Shown: positions 1 through 7,745 of the stretch, piece by piece
How positions within the stretch are numbered: the stretch's first letter is position 1
How the letters are laid out: each line of letters opens with the position of its first letter
Source: Winogradskyella sp.
GTDB lineage: Bacteria; Bacteroidota; Bacteroidia; Flavobacteriales; Flavobacteriaceae
Assembly: GCF_013213835.1 (NCBI RefSeq)
Contig: NZ_JABSSU010000007.1
Location: forward strand, 62,001 to 126,000
DNA: 64,000 nucleotides
Reading direction: 5' to 3'
Made by a program: the position numbers and the translations under genes
Notes under the pieces: model-generated
Seen by the model: only the letters and a program-made list of their open reading frames with translations
Database searches by the model: none
What the model was told of the DNA's origin: nothing

Positions 1-525
1 TTTACCATGCTCCGCCTTATAATCATTTACCATTTTGGCAGCAATAGATGGTCTTGGTCCAAATGTATTCACTACTTCTTCGGTTGAATTATCAATCATT
101 ATTAGTTTTGGTATAGCCTTTCCTCCATTGGTTAAAAATTCATTCATCAAGGCATCATTATCATCTCTTAGCACAACTCTTAAATCAATGGTATCGTTGA
201 GTTCAGCAACTTTATTTATTACAGGCATAATATGCGCAGCATCACCACACCAACTTTCTGTAATAACCAACCAAGTTACAGGCTTATCGTAAGATTCAAT
301 TTTAGATTTAAATTCATCTGAAAGCTTAACCGTTTTATCCCAACGTTTCATGCGTCTATCATTAAGCATTGTGTAATTAACAAGTGCTTCCGTTTTTTCG
401 TGCCCTGTTGTTGACTGATTTTCTACAAGTTCTTGTACTAAAGTTCTATATGCTTCGTAAGTCATCGATTGATCTAAACTTGTTGCTATAATATCTTTTA
501 TCATTGTTTGTTCTGCCAGTTCCAT
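1..525 (-). CDS. Thioredoxin-family protein (partial, runs off the left edge)
   Basis: An open frame of 175 codons reads leftwards from an ATG at 525 and is still open at position 1, so the C-terminus is missing. After about 80 helical residues comes a thioredoxin-like core: a beta strand (VTWLVITE), then SWCGDA at residues 91-96 followed by HIMPVI, then DAL-motif and a KAIPKLI strand. The usual CxxC is reduced to one cysteine (WCGD), as is typical of the Bacteroidota 'thioredoxin_9' group, so a dithiol oxidoreductase role cannot be assumed. No signal peptide is visible, so it is probably cytosolic. It is divergent from the membrane gene at 629. A second ATG eight codons downstream (504) is possible. 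Family assignment is good; biochemical role unknown. Confidence 0.8.
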   Translation of the reverse strand, partial: MELAEQTMIKDIIATSLDQSMTYEAYRTLVQELVENQSTTGHEKTEALVNYTMLNDRRMKRWDKTVKLSDEFKSKIESYDKPVTWLVITESWCGDAAHIMPVINKVAELNDTIDLRVVLRDDNDALMNEFLTNGGKAIPKLIMIDNSTEEVVNTFGPRPSIAAKMVNDYKAEHGK

Positions 526-628
526 AGTATATAAATCTATTAGTTCTATACCACAAAATTACTTGTCTTTATCAATAAATAATGTGACATATGTTACCTT
601 AGTAGAGTATTCTTTAAAAACTTACAAA

Positions 629-889
629 ATGAAAAGTGCTAATTGGATATATACACTTAAAATCATTAAACTAATTGGGCTATTTATATGGGCATTATGC
701 TTTATTGCAGATAACTTTGGATGGTTTGAGTCTTCTGAGATTATGAATACTGAACTTCTTAAAACCATTAAGTATCTTGGAATTTTAATCTATTTATTGA
801 GTTACCTTTTTGAACTAAAATTTGTTGTAAAAGAAAAAGACATTGAAATTTCTAAACTAAAGACTAAACTTCTAAATTATGAAAAATGA
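629..889 (+). CDS. Small two-helix membrane protein
   Basis: Encodes 86 residues. Two hydrophobic helices (about 11-28 and 47-64) are followed by a charged lysine/glutamate tail that could form a short coiled coil. The open frame extends upstream to an ATG at 563, but the 22 extra residues are polar and unlike a membrane N-terminus, so I start at the ATG at 629. Its end overlaps the start of tag by 11 bases, so the two are likely co-transcribed and translationally coupled. I do not recognise the family and propose no function. Confidence 0.6.
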   Translation: MKSANWIYTLKIIKLIGLFIWALCFIADNFGWFESSEIMNTELLKTIKYLGILIYLLSYLFELKFVVKEKDIEISKLKTKLLNYEK

Positions 890-1451
890 TACGTTAAAAC
901 GTTGCGGTTGGCCATCTAACGATGCTCTTTATATAAAATATCATGATGAAGAATGGGGAGTCCCAGTTTATGATGATGACACCTTATTTGAGTTTTTAGT
1001 TCTTGAAACGTTTCAGGCAGGATTAAGTTGGATTACTATTTTGAGAAAACGAGAGAACTTCCGAAAAGCCTTTGACAACTTCAATTACACAAAAATCGCC
1101 CAATATGATGCATCTAAATTCGAAGAATTACGCCAAAACGAAGGTATTATTAGAAATCGTCTAAAAATAAAAGCAACTACGACAAATGCGCAGGCGTTTA
1201 TTAAGATACAACAAGAGTTTGGTAGCTTCTCAAAATTTATTTGGGCATATGTTGATGGCAAACCAATAAAAAACAAGTTAAAAGATTACAGAGAAGGACC
1301 AGCAAATACTCCTTTATCAGACCAGATAAGTAAAGACTTAAAAAAACGCGGGTTTAAGTTTGTCGGTACAACTATAGTTTATGCTTTTATGCAGGCTACA
1401 GGAATGGTTAATGACCATGAAGTCTCATGTTTCAGATATAACGAAGTCTAA
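879..1451 (+). CDS. tag: DNA-3-methyladenine glycosylase I
   Basis: Removes 3-methyladenine from alkylated DNA as the first step of base-excision repair. The 190-residue protein has the family's normal length. The zinc-snap ligands known from E. coli Tag (Cys4, His17, His175, Cys179) appear here with a constant offset of five: C9 in RCGW, H22 in YHDEEWG, H180 and C184 in DHEVSCF. The base-recognition segment LETFQAGLSW (42-51) supplies the conserved Glu and Trp. Its start overlaps the end of the small membrane gene by 11 bases, and a hypothetical secreted protein follows 11 bases downstream, so it sits inside a co-directional run of four genes. Confidence 0.97.
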   Translation: MKNDTLKRCGWPSNDALYIKYHDEEWGVPVYDDDTLFEFLVLETFQAGLSWITILRKRENFRKAFDNFNYTKIAQYDASKFEELRQNEGIIRNRLKIKATTTNAQAFIKIQQEFGSFSKFIWAYVDGKPIKNKLKDYREGPANTPLSDQISKDLKKRGFKFVGTTIVYAFMQATGMVNDHEVSCFRYNEV

Positions 1452-1462
1452 TTTATTCGCCT

Positions 1463-2041
1463 ATGAAACTCAAAATAAGCTTAATTCTTCTTTTTATAAT
1501 TCAACTCAGTTTTAGTCAAACTAAAAATAAAAAGGAGGAACGCATCCCTAAAGACCAGTTTCCAGATCAAGCATTAGAATTAATAAACGAACTTCCTACT
1601 AATTGTAAACGTATAAGATTTTACAAAGAAACTGATGGTGACAAAAAAAGTTACGAGGTAAAATTTAAATACCAGAAAAAGAACTACAGTATTGAATTTT
1701 CTGAAGATGGAATTTTAGAAGATATTGAAGTACTCATTAAGTTCAAAAACTTAGAGAAAGTCATTAGAGCGAATATCAAAACTCACTTTAAGTCTTACTA
1801 TAAAACGTATAAACTTATTAAAGTACAAGCTCAATACCTGTATCAGAATGACGTTGATTTCAATGAATTTACAAAATATGTTCTCAACAATACCAAAGAA
1901 CTACAACCCAATTTTGAGATTATTGCAGAGGTAAGAGAAGTCAAAAAGCGCGAGATTAAAGAATTTACTTATAATTCAAAAGGAGAGTTCATAAAAGACA
2001 TAACATTAGAACCAGAATCTTACGAGCATGTCCTTTACTAA
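1463..2041 (+). CDS. Secreted hypothetical protein, PepSY-like repeat character
   Basis: A 192-residue protein with a clear N-terminal signal peptide (hydrophobic core about 4-17, ending at FSQ near residue 19), so it is exported to the periplasm. The mature part contains segments of the type KSYEVKFKYQKKNYSIEFS, with alternating hydrophobic and charged residues, resembling the beta-hairpins of PepSY/BLIP-like periplasmic folds; this is a fold impression only. Its last 14 bases overlap the start of the DUF2490 outer-membrane gene, a pairing that suggests joint expression and perhaps joint envelope function. No catalytic motif is visible. Confidence 0.6.
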   Translation: MKLKISLILLFIIQLSFSQTKNKKEERIPKDQFPDQALELINELPTNCKRIRFYKETDGDKKSYEVKFKYQKKNYSIEFSEDGILEDIEVLIKFKNLEKVIRANIKTHFKSYYKTYKLIKVQAQYLYQNDVDFNEFTKYVLNNTKELQPNFEIIAEVREVKKREIKEFTYNSKGEFIKDITLEPESYEHVLY

Positions 2042-2711
2042 AAGCATCATCACTTTTTTAGCGAGTTTATTAGGTTTAAACATAGTGTTTACACAATCTG
2101 ATTTTGAAAGTTTAGGAGAAACCGCCTTTGCTTTAAACACTAATATCTCTTCTGATTGCAAGATAAACTTTGCTCTGAGATCTCGCTACTATTTATACCA
2201 AGACGAATCATTTAATTTTGAAAACAGACAAATAGATCTTGTCCACTTTTCAACATTTAGTATTGACTATAACAAATCGGTTAGTTTTGGACTTCAATAT
2301 CGTTTTAGAGAATCAATAGATGGTGGTTCAAATGAGTTGCGTGTAACTCAACAGTTTAATTATACCAAAAAGAGAGAAGGTTTACGATTTGGACATCGTA
2401 TAAGAATAGAACAACGTATTTTAAATGAATTTACAATTTTTAGGACACGTTATAGATTTGCTTTAGATTTCCCTCTTAAAGGACAAAAATTAGATGTTAA
2501 CGAAGCATACTTTATTGGTGCTGTTGAAGCGCTTTTAAGTATGAGTAAATCAATACGCCCAGAATTTGACCAAAGAACTACCGTGCAAATTGGTTGGTTA
2601 CTGCCGCACCAACTCAGACTACAATTAGGACTAGAATATAGATTTGAAGCTTTTAATTTAAATACTGAGGAACGACTTTTCGTGCTGACTTCTGCTATTT
2701 TAAAAATTTAG
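2028..2711 (+). CDS. DUF2490 outer-membrane beta-barrel protein
   Basis: Encodes 227 residues with a signal peptide (cleavage after about residue 23). The mature chain is a series of amphipathic strands rich in R/Y/F (INFALRSRYYLY, VSFGLQYRFRES, LRFGHRIRIEQRI, FRTRYRFALDF, LRLQLGLEYRFEAF), the pattern of the Bacteroidota DUF2490 family, predicted to be outer-membrane barrels of unknown role. Translation starts inside the preceding gene (14-base overlap), implying coupling. Its stop overlaps by 4 bases the stop of aat, which converges on the opposite strand, so transcripts from the two sides must collide or terminate within coding sequence; no hairpin terminator is visible here. Confidence 0.8.
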   Translation: MSFTKSIITFLASLLGLNIVFTQSDFESLGETAFALNTNISSDCKINFALRSRYYLYQDESFNFENRQIDLVHFSTFSIDYNKSVSFGLQYRFRESIDGGSNELRVTQQFNYTKKREGLRFGHRIRIEQRILNEFTIFRTRYRFALDFPLKGQKLDVNEAYFIGAVEALLSMSKSIRPEFDQRTTVQIGWLLPHQLRLQLGLEYRFEAFNLNTEERLFVLTSAILKI

Positions 2712-3331
2712 AGAAATCTTAAAAAGTCTGACCTAGAAATAGACCTCGCACCTAAACTTTCTAAATGATTTGTATGTAATTGGCAATCTATTAACTTATA
2801 ATTTGAATTTCTTATGAAGGTTATAAAACCAACTTTACTGGCATTACTCACCTTGGCAAACATACTTTCACCACAAAAAACCCCATTATTTAAATCAATA
2901 CCATATAAACCTCCAACCAATTCTTTGTTTTTCCAAACCTCAACAGATTTTGCATAACCTAGGTGAAACAAATTCTCGTAGGCATCTATCATATCTTTTG
3001 TAATCCAAGTTCCTGATTGCCCATGGCGCTTCATCATAGCACATTGTTCTACCACTTCTCTAAAAGACTTATTCATAGTAACTTTAAAATCGCCTTTACG
3101 CAGAACTTGTTTCATGCTTTTGGATACTTTTAATTCTTTGGGAAACAAGACAAATCTTGGGTCTGGCGACCACCAAAGTAAGGGCTCTTCATCTTCAAAC
3201 CACGGAAAAATGCCATTAGCATAAGCATGAATCAACCTTTTAGAGGATAAATCTCCACCAACAGCCAAAAGACCATCTACTGATGCCTCAGACACATCTG
3301 GAAACTCTATTTTCTCTGATAAAAAGTGCAC
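2708..3331 (-). CDS. aat: Leucyl/phenylalanyl-tRNA--protein transferase
   Basis: Transfers Leu or Phe from charged tRNA to N-terminal Arg/Lys, marking proteins for ClpS/ClpAP (N-end rule). The family blocks are all present in 207 residues: GLLAVGGDLS, YANGIFPWFEDEEPLLWWSP, then RHGQSGTWI and the GESMF segment of the acyltransferase core. The start is GTG at 3331: the frame has a stop seven codons upstream with no ATG between, so GTG is the most credible initiator. It converges with the DUF2490 gene, overlapping by 4 bases. A tat/clpS partner is not in view. Confidence 0.95.
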   Translation of the reverse strand: MHFLSEKIEFPDVSEASVDGLLAVGGDLSSKRLIHAYANGIFPWFEDEEPLLWWSPDPRFVLFPKELKVSKSMKQVLRKGDFKVTMNKSFREVVEQCAMMKRHGQSGTWITKDMIDAYENLFHLGYAKSVEVWKNKELVGGLYGIDLNNGVFCGESMFAKVSNASKVGFITFIRNSNYKLIDCQLHTNHLESLGARSISRSDFLRFL

Positions 3332-3505
3332 TTCTATGGTCTCTTTCTACTTTTTTTGTTGATTTATAGTTAAATATATAGACTTAGTTTTGAAAATATT
3401 GGATTTTTACAGATATTTGCTTTTGACTTTTATTTGTAGATTTTTGTTCATCATTGCTTTTTTTTAAATTTATTTATAGAAGTCAAAACCTAAAACCACA
3501 ATATT

Positions 3506-3536
3506 AAGTCTCGATTAACCATCGAGACTTTTTTTT
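3506..3536 (+). terminator. Orphan intrinsic terminator on the plus strand
   Basis: A perfect 10-bp stem (AAGTCTCGAT at 3506-3515 with ATCGAGACTT at 3521-3530), five-base loop, then eight T residues (3529-3536). On the plus strand this is a textbook Rho-independent terminator, yet the nearest plus-strand gene ends at 2711 and aat lies between on the opposite strand. It may end a small RNA transcribed across about 3340-3530; see findings. Confidence 0.65.
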
Positions 3537-3544
3537 ATTGAACT

Positions 3545-3579
3545 AAAAAAGGCTTGTCTATTTTAATAAACAAGCCTTT
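3545..3579 (-). terminator. Intrinsic terminator of the DUF3127 gene
   Basis: On the minus strand, AAAGGCTTGT (3579-3570) pairs with ACAAGCCTTT (3557-3548), with an extra AATA/TATT inner stem, followed by a run of T (3550-3545). It lies 24 bases after the stop of the DUF3127 gene and is correctly oriented for it. Confidence 0.8.
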
Positions 3580-3602
3580 ATAATTTATCACTTCAATACC
3601 AA

Positions 3603-3980
3603 TTAAAAAGGTAAATCATCATGATCATCCTCATTTAAATCACTAACTGGCTCAAAAGCTTCAGTTGGTGGAACCGGAGGCATATTACCATTATCTGCAG
3701 CTGGCTGTACAGCTTCAATTCTCCAACCTTGAATAGAATTAAAGTATTTTGTCTCACCTTGTGGATTTACCCATTCTCTTCCTCTTAGGTTAATATTAAT
3801 TTTTACCTGTTGCCCTACTTGGTAGTTATTAAGTAAATCCGTTTTATCTTGAATAAACTCAACCATAATGTGTTGCGGATATTGTTCTTCTGTCGTAACT
3901 ACAATCTCTCTTTTTCTGAATCCATTGCTTCCAAAAGTTTGGGTCTCTCCAATCACCTTAATACGTCCTTGTACTTCCAT
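3603..3980 (-). CDS. DUF3127 protein, SSB-like OB-fold with SSB-type acidic tip
   Basis: A 125-residue cytosolic protein. Residues 1-95 carry the Bacteroidota DUF3127 domain (starting MEVQGRIKVIGETQTF, with KREIVVTT, VGQQVKININLRG and FNSIQGWRIE), an OB-fold-like beta barrel. A flexible proline-rich linker then leads to an acidic end, EDDHDDLPF. That terminus matches the partner-binding tip of bacterial SSB and is nearly the same as the tip of the true SSB at 47270-47710 (PEDDDLPF). I infer a single-strand DNA-binding paralogue or a protein that recruits or competes for the same repair partners. A single-gene unit with its own terminator just downstream. Confidence 0.85.
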   Translation of the reverse strand: MEVQGRIKVIGETQTFGSNGFRKREIVVTTEEQYPQHIMVEFIQDKTDLLNNYQVGQQVKININLRGREWVNPQGETKYFNSIQGWRIEAVQPAADNGNMPPVPPTEAFEPVSDLNEDDHDDLPF

Positions 3981-4019
3981 TTTTATTTATTAATCTGTTT
4001 AGTTTTATATTTTTTAAGG

Positions 4020-4889
4020 TCACGAAAGTAATAACTTCCATGCACTTACTACGTCTCCGTAACTTAAATAATTTTGCGCTAACTTATGTTTTTCTCTATG
4101 AGATGCGGATGTTATATTAGGATAACGATCACTGACATCTGCAATAAACTGATTGACCTCATCAGTAGTAGGTAATGCGTCAACATTTGCGAGCATACCA
4201 AGATCATTACCAGTTAAAATCATACTATTTCTAATATTCTCGGGTAAAGCATCTACACCAATACCTAAAGTTCTGAGCGGTTTTGGTATTTCAAAAAAGC
4301 CCTTATTAGCTCGTGTATAATAACTTCCACCTGCTCGAGATACTAAATCTAACTTATCTTGATTAATGGTATCATTTTCATCCATTACCTCTTCAGAAAT
4401 ATGAAATTTAACCACTTCACATATCACTAAATTCCCTGCTCCTCCTCCTGTTCCTAACTTAACGATATCATTAACTTTACACTCAAATTGAACAGGAGAT
4501 TCGGCAACTCTAAAAGGTTTTACCACATCTGACGGTAACATTGTAAGACCAGCTTTTTCAAATTCGTTAACACCTTCAGGATATTCAGTACTACTCAAGG
4601 ACATCTGTTGCACAATATCATAACTGACAACATTAATCACAACTTCTCTAACAACTTCAATGTTTTCTAAAGTATGTTTTGTTGTGTTATCTCTAACACG
4701 TCGCGCTGGTGAAAAAATCATTATCGGCGGATTAGAACTAAAGACATTAAAAAAACTATAAGGTGATAAATTAGGATTACCATTTTCATCAACAGTACTA
4801 GCAAAAGCAATAGGTCTTGGGGCAACTGCACTCAATAAATAACCATGTAACTTGGCTGTAGTTAAATCCTTTGGATTAAATGAAATCAT
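4020..4889 (-). CDS. Flavin reductase family protein (FMN-binding split barrel)
   Basis: A 289-residue cytosolic protein with the flavin reductase-like split-barrel domain in residues about 15-190: APRPIAFASTVDENGNPNLSPYSFFNVFSS is the diagnostic FMN-binding stretch, with SNPPIMIFSP and the NFVINVVSYD-type strand after it. The roughly 90-residue C-terminal part is helical and characteristic of the longer Bacteroidota members. The likely role is NAD(P)H-dependent FMN/FAD reduction or use of bound FMN for an unknown reduction; no monooxygenase partner is adjacent. It is divergent from the histidine kinase at 5012. Substrate unknown. Confidence 0.88.
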   Translation of the reverse strand: MISFNPKDLTTAKLHGYLLSAVAPRPIAFASTVDENGNPNLSPYSFFNVFSSNPPIMIFSPARRVRDNTTKHTLENIEVVREVVINVVSYDIVQQMSLSSTEYPEGVNEFEKAGLTMLPSDVVKPFRVAESPVQFECKVNDIVKLGTGGGAGNLVICEVVKFHISEEVMDENDTINQDKLDLVSRAGGSYYTRANKGFFEIPKPLRTLGIGVDALPENIRNSMILTGNDLGMLANVDALPTTDEVNQFIADVSDRYPNITSASHREKHKLAQNYLSYGDVVSAWKLLLS

Positions 4890-5011
4890 GTAGCTAGCTC
4901 ATTTTGAACAAATATAATTATATTGGTTAGCTGATAAAAGTATTTTATACACATAAGCATACAATATTATCAACAGTATTTCATTAACTAACTAAGAAAT
5001 TATATTGATTA

Positions 5012-6172
5012 ATGACCTTTAACGCTAATCGTGATTTTATTCGTTGGATAATTATATTGTCTTCATTTATAATTATTTCATTAATTCTTTGGAATACCTA
5101 TTCATTTTTTCAAAAATTTAAGGCTGAAGAACGAAATAAAATGCAAACTTGGACCTTTGCTTATCCTGAATACACAAAATATTTTTATCAGGATGGAATA
5201 GAACTGAACTCAATTGCTGAACGAATAATCATTGATTCTACTGTGACCACACCAATGGTTCTTTTAGATAAAAACAATAAAATTTTAAATGAACGAAATA
5301 TAGATTCTTCGGTTTTAAAAAGTCCAACAAAGATGGTAGACTTTATTAATAAGCTTATCTCACAAAATGAACCTATTGAAGTTGAATTGCACAACAAAGA
5401 AAAGGCAAGGTTATACTATGGTAATACCCCATTATTAAATAAACTAAAGTATTATCCTCTAGCACTATTACTTATTATTTTGTTGTTTGCCGCTGTTGTG
5501 TACTTTTTTTATAAAAGCTCTAAAACTGCTGAACAAAATAAGCTCTGGACAGGTATGGCCAAAGAAACAGCTCATCAAATTGGTACTCCATTGTCATCAT
5601 TAGTTGGTTGGACCGAAATCTTAAAAACAGAAAATGTCAATTCTAACTATATCTTAGAAATTGAAAAAGACATTGACCGATTACAAACCATCACAGAACG
5701 TTTTAGCAAAATCGGGTCTGCACCTACATTACAAGAGCAAGATATTGTTGAAGCCACTAGTTCTTCATTCGAATACTTAAAAGCTAGATCATCCAAGCTC
5801 ATTAATTTTAAAATTGAACATCCAGAATCCTCCATTTCTGTAAAACTAAATGCACAACTTTACAGTTGGACAATTGAAAACCTAGTGAAAAATGCCATTG
5901 ACGCCATGAAAGGAAAAGGTGCTTTACAACTTGAAATAACTCAAAAAGAAAAACTAGTTTTTATTAATATTTCTGATACAGGTAAAGGAATTGCTAAGCA
6001 ACAATTCAACAAAATTTTCGAGCCTGGTTTTACTACTAAAAAGCGCGGGTGGGGACTTGGCTTGTCTTTAGCAAAACGGATTATTGAGGATTATCATAAC
6101 GGAAAAATAAAAGTACTTCACTCAGAAATAGGTAAAGGAACTACAATTCAAATTGCAATGAAGACTATATAA
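5012..6172 (+). CDS. Membrane sensor histidine kinase (orphan)
   Basis: A 386-residue inner-membrane kinase. Two transmembrane helices (about 11-30 and 147-167) bracket a periplasmic sensor domain of roughly 115 residues. The dimerisation/phosphoacceptor segment contains HQIGTPLSSL with the acceptor His at 188, followed by the ATPase domain with an N box (NLVKNAIDAM), G1 (DTGKGIA) and G2 (WGLGLSLAKRI). The acceptor motif HQIGTPLS differs from the common HELRTPLT form, as seen in many Bacteroidota kinases. No response regulator lies nearby, so its partner is encoded elsewhere. It converges with the HIT gene, overlapping by 8 bases. Confidence 0.92.
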   Translation: MTFNANRDFIRWIIILSSFIIISLILWNTYSFFQKFKAEERNKMQTWTFAYPEYTKYFYQDGIELNSIAERIIIDSTVTTPMVLLDKNNKILNERNIDSSVLKSPTKMVDFINKLISQNEPIEVELHNKEKARLYYGNTPLLNKLKYYPLALLLIILLFAAVVYFFYKSSKTAEQNKLWTGMAKETAHQIGTPLSSLVGWTEILKTENVNSNYILEIEKDIDRLQTITERFSKIGSAPTLQEQDIVEATSSSFEYLKARSSKLINFKIEHPESSISVKLNAQLYSWTIENLVKNAIDAMKGKGALQLEITQKEKLVFINISDTGKGIAKQQFNKIFEPGFTTKKRGWGLGLSLAKRIIEDYHNGKIKVLHSEIGKGTTIQIAMKTI

Positions 6173-6557
6173 ATTCCTTTGCAATTTTACTAGCAACAGT
6201 TTCAAATTCATCTCTAGACAGATGCGTTTTACTCGTAAAACGTGCATCGTCCATTGTATGTAATGGAATAAGATGCACATGTACATGTGGTACTTCTAAA
6301 CCTATAACAGACATGCCTACACGCTCACAAGGAATCACTTTCTCTATCGCTAAGGCAACGCGTCTCGAAAATTGCATTAAACCTAAATAGGTCTCTTCAT
6401 CTAAATCAAAAATTTTATTGACCTCTTTTTTTGGAATACAAAGCGTATGACCTTTGGCATTAGGATTTATATCTAAAAAGGCATAAAACAATTCTGTCTC
6501 GGCAACCTTGTATGATGGTATCTCACCATTAATAATCTTTGTAAATAGTGTAGCCAT
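6165..6557 (-). CDS. HIT-family nucleotide hydrolase
   Basis: A 130-residue histidine-triad protein: HVHVHLIP at residues 91-98 is the catalytic triad that hydrolyses nucleotide phosphoramidates or dinucleotides. The N-terminus TLFTKIINGEIPSYKV is typical of the family. I place the start at the ATG at 6557 because this gives the canonical HIT N-terminus. The open frame upstream (to 6620) would translate the greA terminator hairpin. It lies directly downstream of greA on the same strand, separated by that hairpin, so expression may depend on read-through or on its own promoter in the hairpin region. Confidence 0.93.
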   Translation of the reverse strand: MATLFTKIINGEIPSYKVAETELFYAFLDINPNAKGHTLCIPKKEVNKIFDLDEETYLGLMQFSRRVALAIEKVIPCERVGMSVIGLEVPHVHVHLIPLHTMDDARFTSKTHLSRDEFETVASKIAKEFI

Positions 6558-6575
6558 AAATCTTGAGAAGTTTTC

Positions 6576-6610
6576 ATAAAAATAAAAAGATTCCTTTAAA
6601 AAGGAATCTT
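6576..6610 (-). terminator. Intrinsic terminator between greA and HIT
   Basis: On the minus strand an 11-bp stem (AAGATTCCTTT, 6610-6600; partner AAAGGAATCTT, 6597-6587) with a two-base loop is followed by TTTTTATTTTT. It lies about 57 bases after greA and about 30 bases before the HIT start, so it would end or attenuate the greA transcript. Confidence 0.75.
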
Positions 6611-6629
6611 CAATACTCATTATTTATCT

Positions 6630-6662
6630 GACATTCTTCGACTTCACTCAGTGTGACATGAG
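6630..6662. repeat. Dispersed intergenic repeat copy (CAGTGTGACA type)
   Basis: The stretch from 6630 contains CTTCGACTTCACTCAGTGTG followed by ACATGAG, a diverged copy of the repeat whose other copies lie near 13735 and 40375. It is squeezed between greA's stop and the greA terminator. Confidence 0.6.
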
Positions 6663-6666
6663 TATA

Positions 6667-7140
6667 TTATCGAGAAATCTCTAAAATATCAAATTTCATT
6701 ATACCGTTTGGCACTTTAATTTCAGCAACATCACCAACAGATTTTCCTAAAAGCCCTTGACCTATTGGTGAATTCACAGAAATCTTACCAGCCGCTAAAT
6801 CTGCTTCACTCTCTGCCACCAAAGTATAGGTCATTTCCATACCATTAACCTGATTTTTAATCTTTACAATAGATAATGCTAAAACCTTTGACGTATCTAA
6901 CTGAGATTCATCAATAACCCTTGCATTTGCCAATGTTGCTTCCATTTTAGAAATCTTCATTTCTAATAAACCTTGAGCCTCTTTTGCTGCATCATATTCA
7001 GCATTTTCGCTCAAATCACCTTTATCTCTAGCATCAGCAATGGCTTGGGAAGCCTTTGGGCGCTCCACATCTTTAAGCTGATTTAATTCTTCTCGTAATT
7101 TTTTTAGTCCTTCAGCTGTATAATAAGATACTTTACTCAT
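6667..7140 (-). CDS. greA: Transcription elongation factor GreA
   Basis: Rescues backtracked RNA polymerase by stimulating cleavage of the transcript's 3' end. The 157-residue protein has the N-terminal coiled coil (YYTAEGLKKLREELNQLK through GDLSENAEYDAAKEAQ, with the acidic tip residues D and E in the loop region) and the C-terminal FKBP-like domain (VNSPIGQGLLGKSVGD). The start is the ATG at 7140, giving the family N-terminus MSKVSYYT; a longer frame to 7158 has only six unconserved residues. Upstream is an unusual leader with two terminator-like hairpins (7181-7249); downstream lie a terminator and HIT. Confidence 0.97.
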   Translation of the reverse strand: MSKVSYYTAEGLKKLREELNQLKDVERPKASQAIADARDKGDLSENAEYDAAKEAQGLLEMKISKMEATLANARVIDESQLDTSKVLALSIVKIKNQVNGMEMTYTLVAESEADLAAGKISVNSPIGQGLLGKSVGDVAEIKVPNGIMKFDILEISR

Positions 7141-7180
7141 AATTCTTTCGTTTAACACATTAATAACTAATATGATATCT

Positions 7181-7249
7181 AAAAAAGATCCCGAACTAAA
7201 TTCGGGAAAATAAAAAATCTCGCCTTAACGAGATTGTCTGACAAATATA
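7181..7249 (-). promoter_or_regulatory. greA promoter -7 box and leader with two tandem terminator-like hairpins
   Basis: On the minus strand a perfect Bacteroidota -7 box, TATATTTG, occupies 7249-7242, placing the transcript start near 7235. Hairpin 1 (AATCTCG 7235-7229, partner CGAGATT 7222-7216) therefore forms at the very 5' end and is followed by TTTTTTATTTT. Hairpin 2 (CCCGAA 7206-7201, partner TTCGGG 7195-7190) is followed by ATCTTTTTT. No minus-strand gene lies just upstream, so these belong to the greA leader. No convincing -33 TTTG is visible. Confidence 0.6.
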
Positions 7250-7304
7250 CAAATTATTTACGGTATAGTTGAAATAATCGTAACTTGCTTTTTTAAAAAA
7301 CTCT

Positions 7305-7745
7305 ATGAAAAGACTCGTATTTCTATTTTCGGCATTATTGTTTACGTGTAGTAGTGATGATAATAATAACACCAACTGTAACTTTTTATTTGATGCAACA
7401 GTAAATCTTCAGGTAAATACTAATTTACCTCAATTTAATCAATTACAATTTCCTGGCAATGGTGTTTATGTACCCAACCAAGGTAATAGTGGTATTTGGC
7501 TATGGAGTGCTACATCTTCAACATTATTAGCTTGGGATGCGGCTGATCCAAGTCAGGTCCCTACTGGTTGTTCTACGTTAATAGATGCAGGCACTGGAGA
7601 TATCGTAGAAACGACGTGTGATGACGTCAATAGATACAGTCTTACTACTGGACAAGGTCTTGACGGAAATACAGAACCCTGCACGTTAAAACCGTACAGG
7701 GTTGATAATCTTGGCAATGGTCAATTCTTAGTTTCCAATAACTAA
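7305..7745 (+). CDS. Lipoprotein with degenerate Rieske-like fold
   Basis: A 146-residue SPII lipoprotein: hydrophobic signal with lipobox ending FTC (Cys15), followed by an Asp/Asn-rich tether. The rest (NGVYVPNQGNSGIWLWSATSS, LAWDAADPSQVPTGCSTL, CDDVNRYSLTTGQGL, LKPYRVDNLGNGQFLVSN) follows the layout of the Rieske-type ferredoxin domain, including a GxG-type turn and the terminal strand. The CxH and CxxH cluster ligands are not present in intact form, so no [2Fe-2S] centre is expected. Its stop overlaps the stop of the convergent TonB receptor by 4 bases. Fold assignment is from pattern memory and moderate; function unknown. Confidence 0.6.
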   Translation: MKRLVFLFSALLFTCSSDDNNNTNCNFLFDATVNLQVNTNLPQFNQLQFPGNGVYVPNQGNSGIWLWSATSSTLLAWDAADPSQVPTGCSTLIDAGTGDIVETTCDDVNRYSLTTGQGLDGNTEPCTLKPYRVDNLGNGQFLVSNN

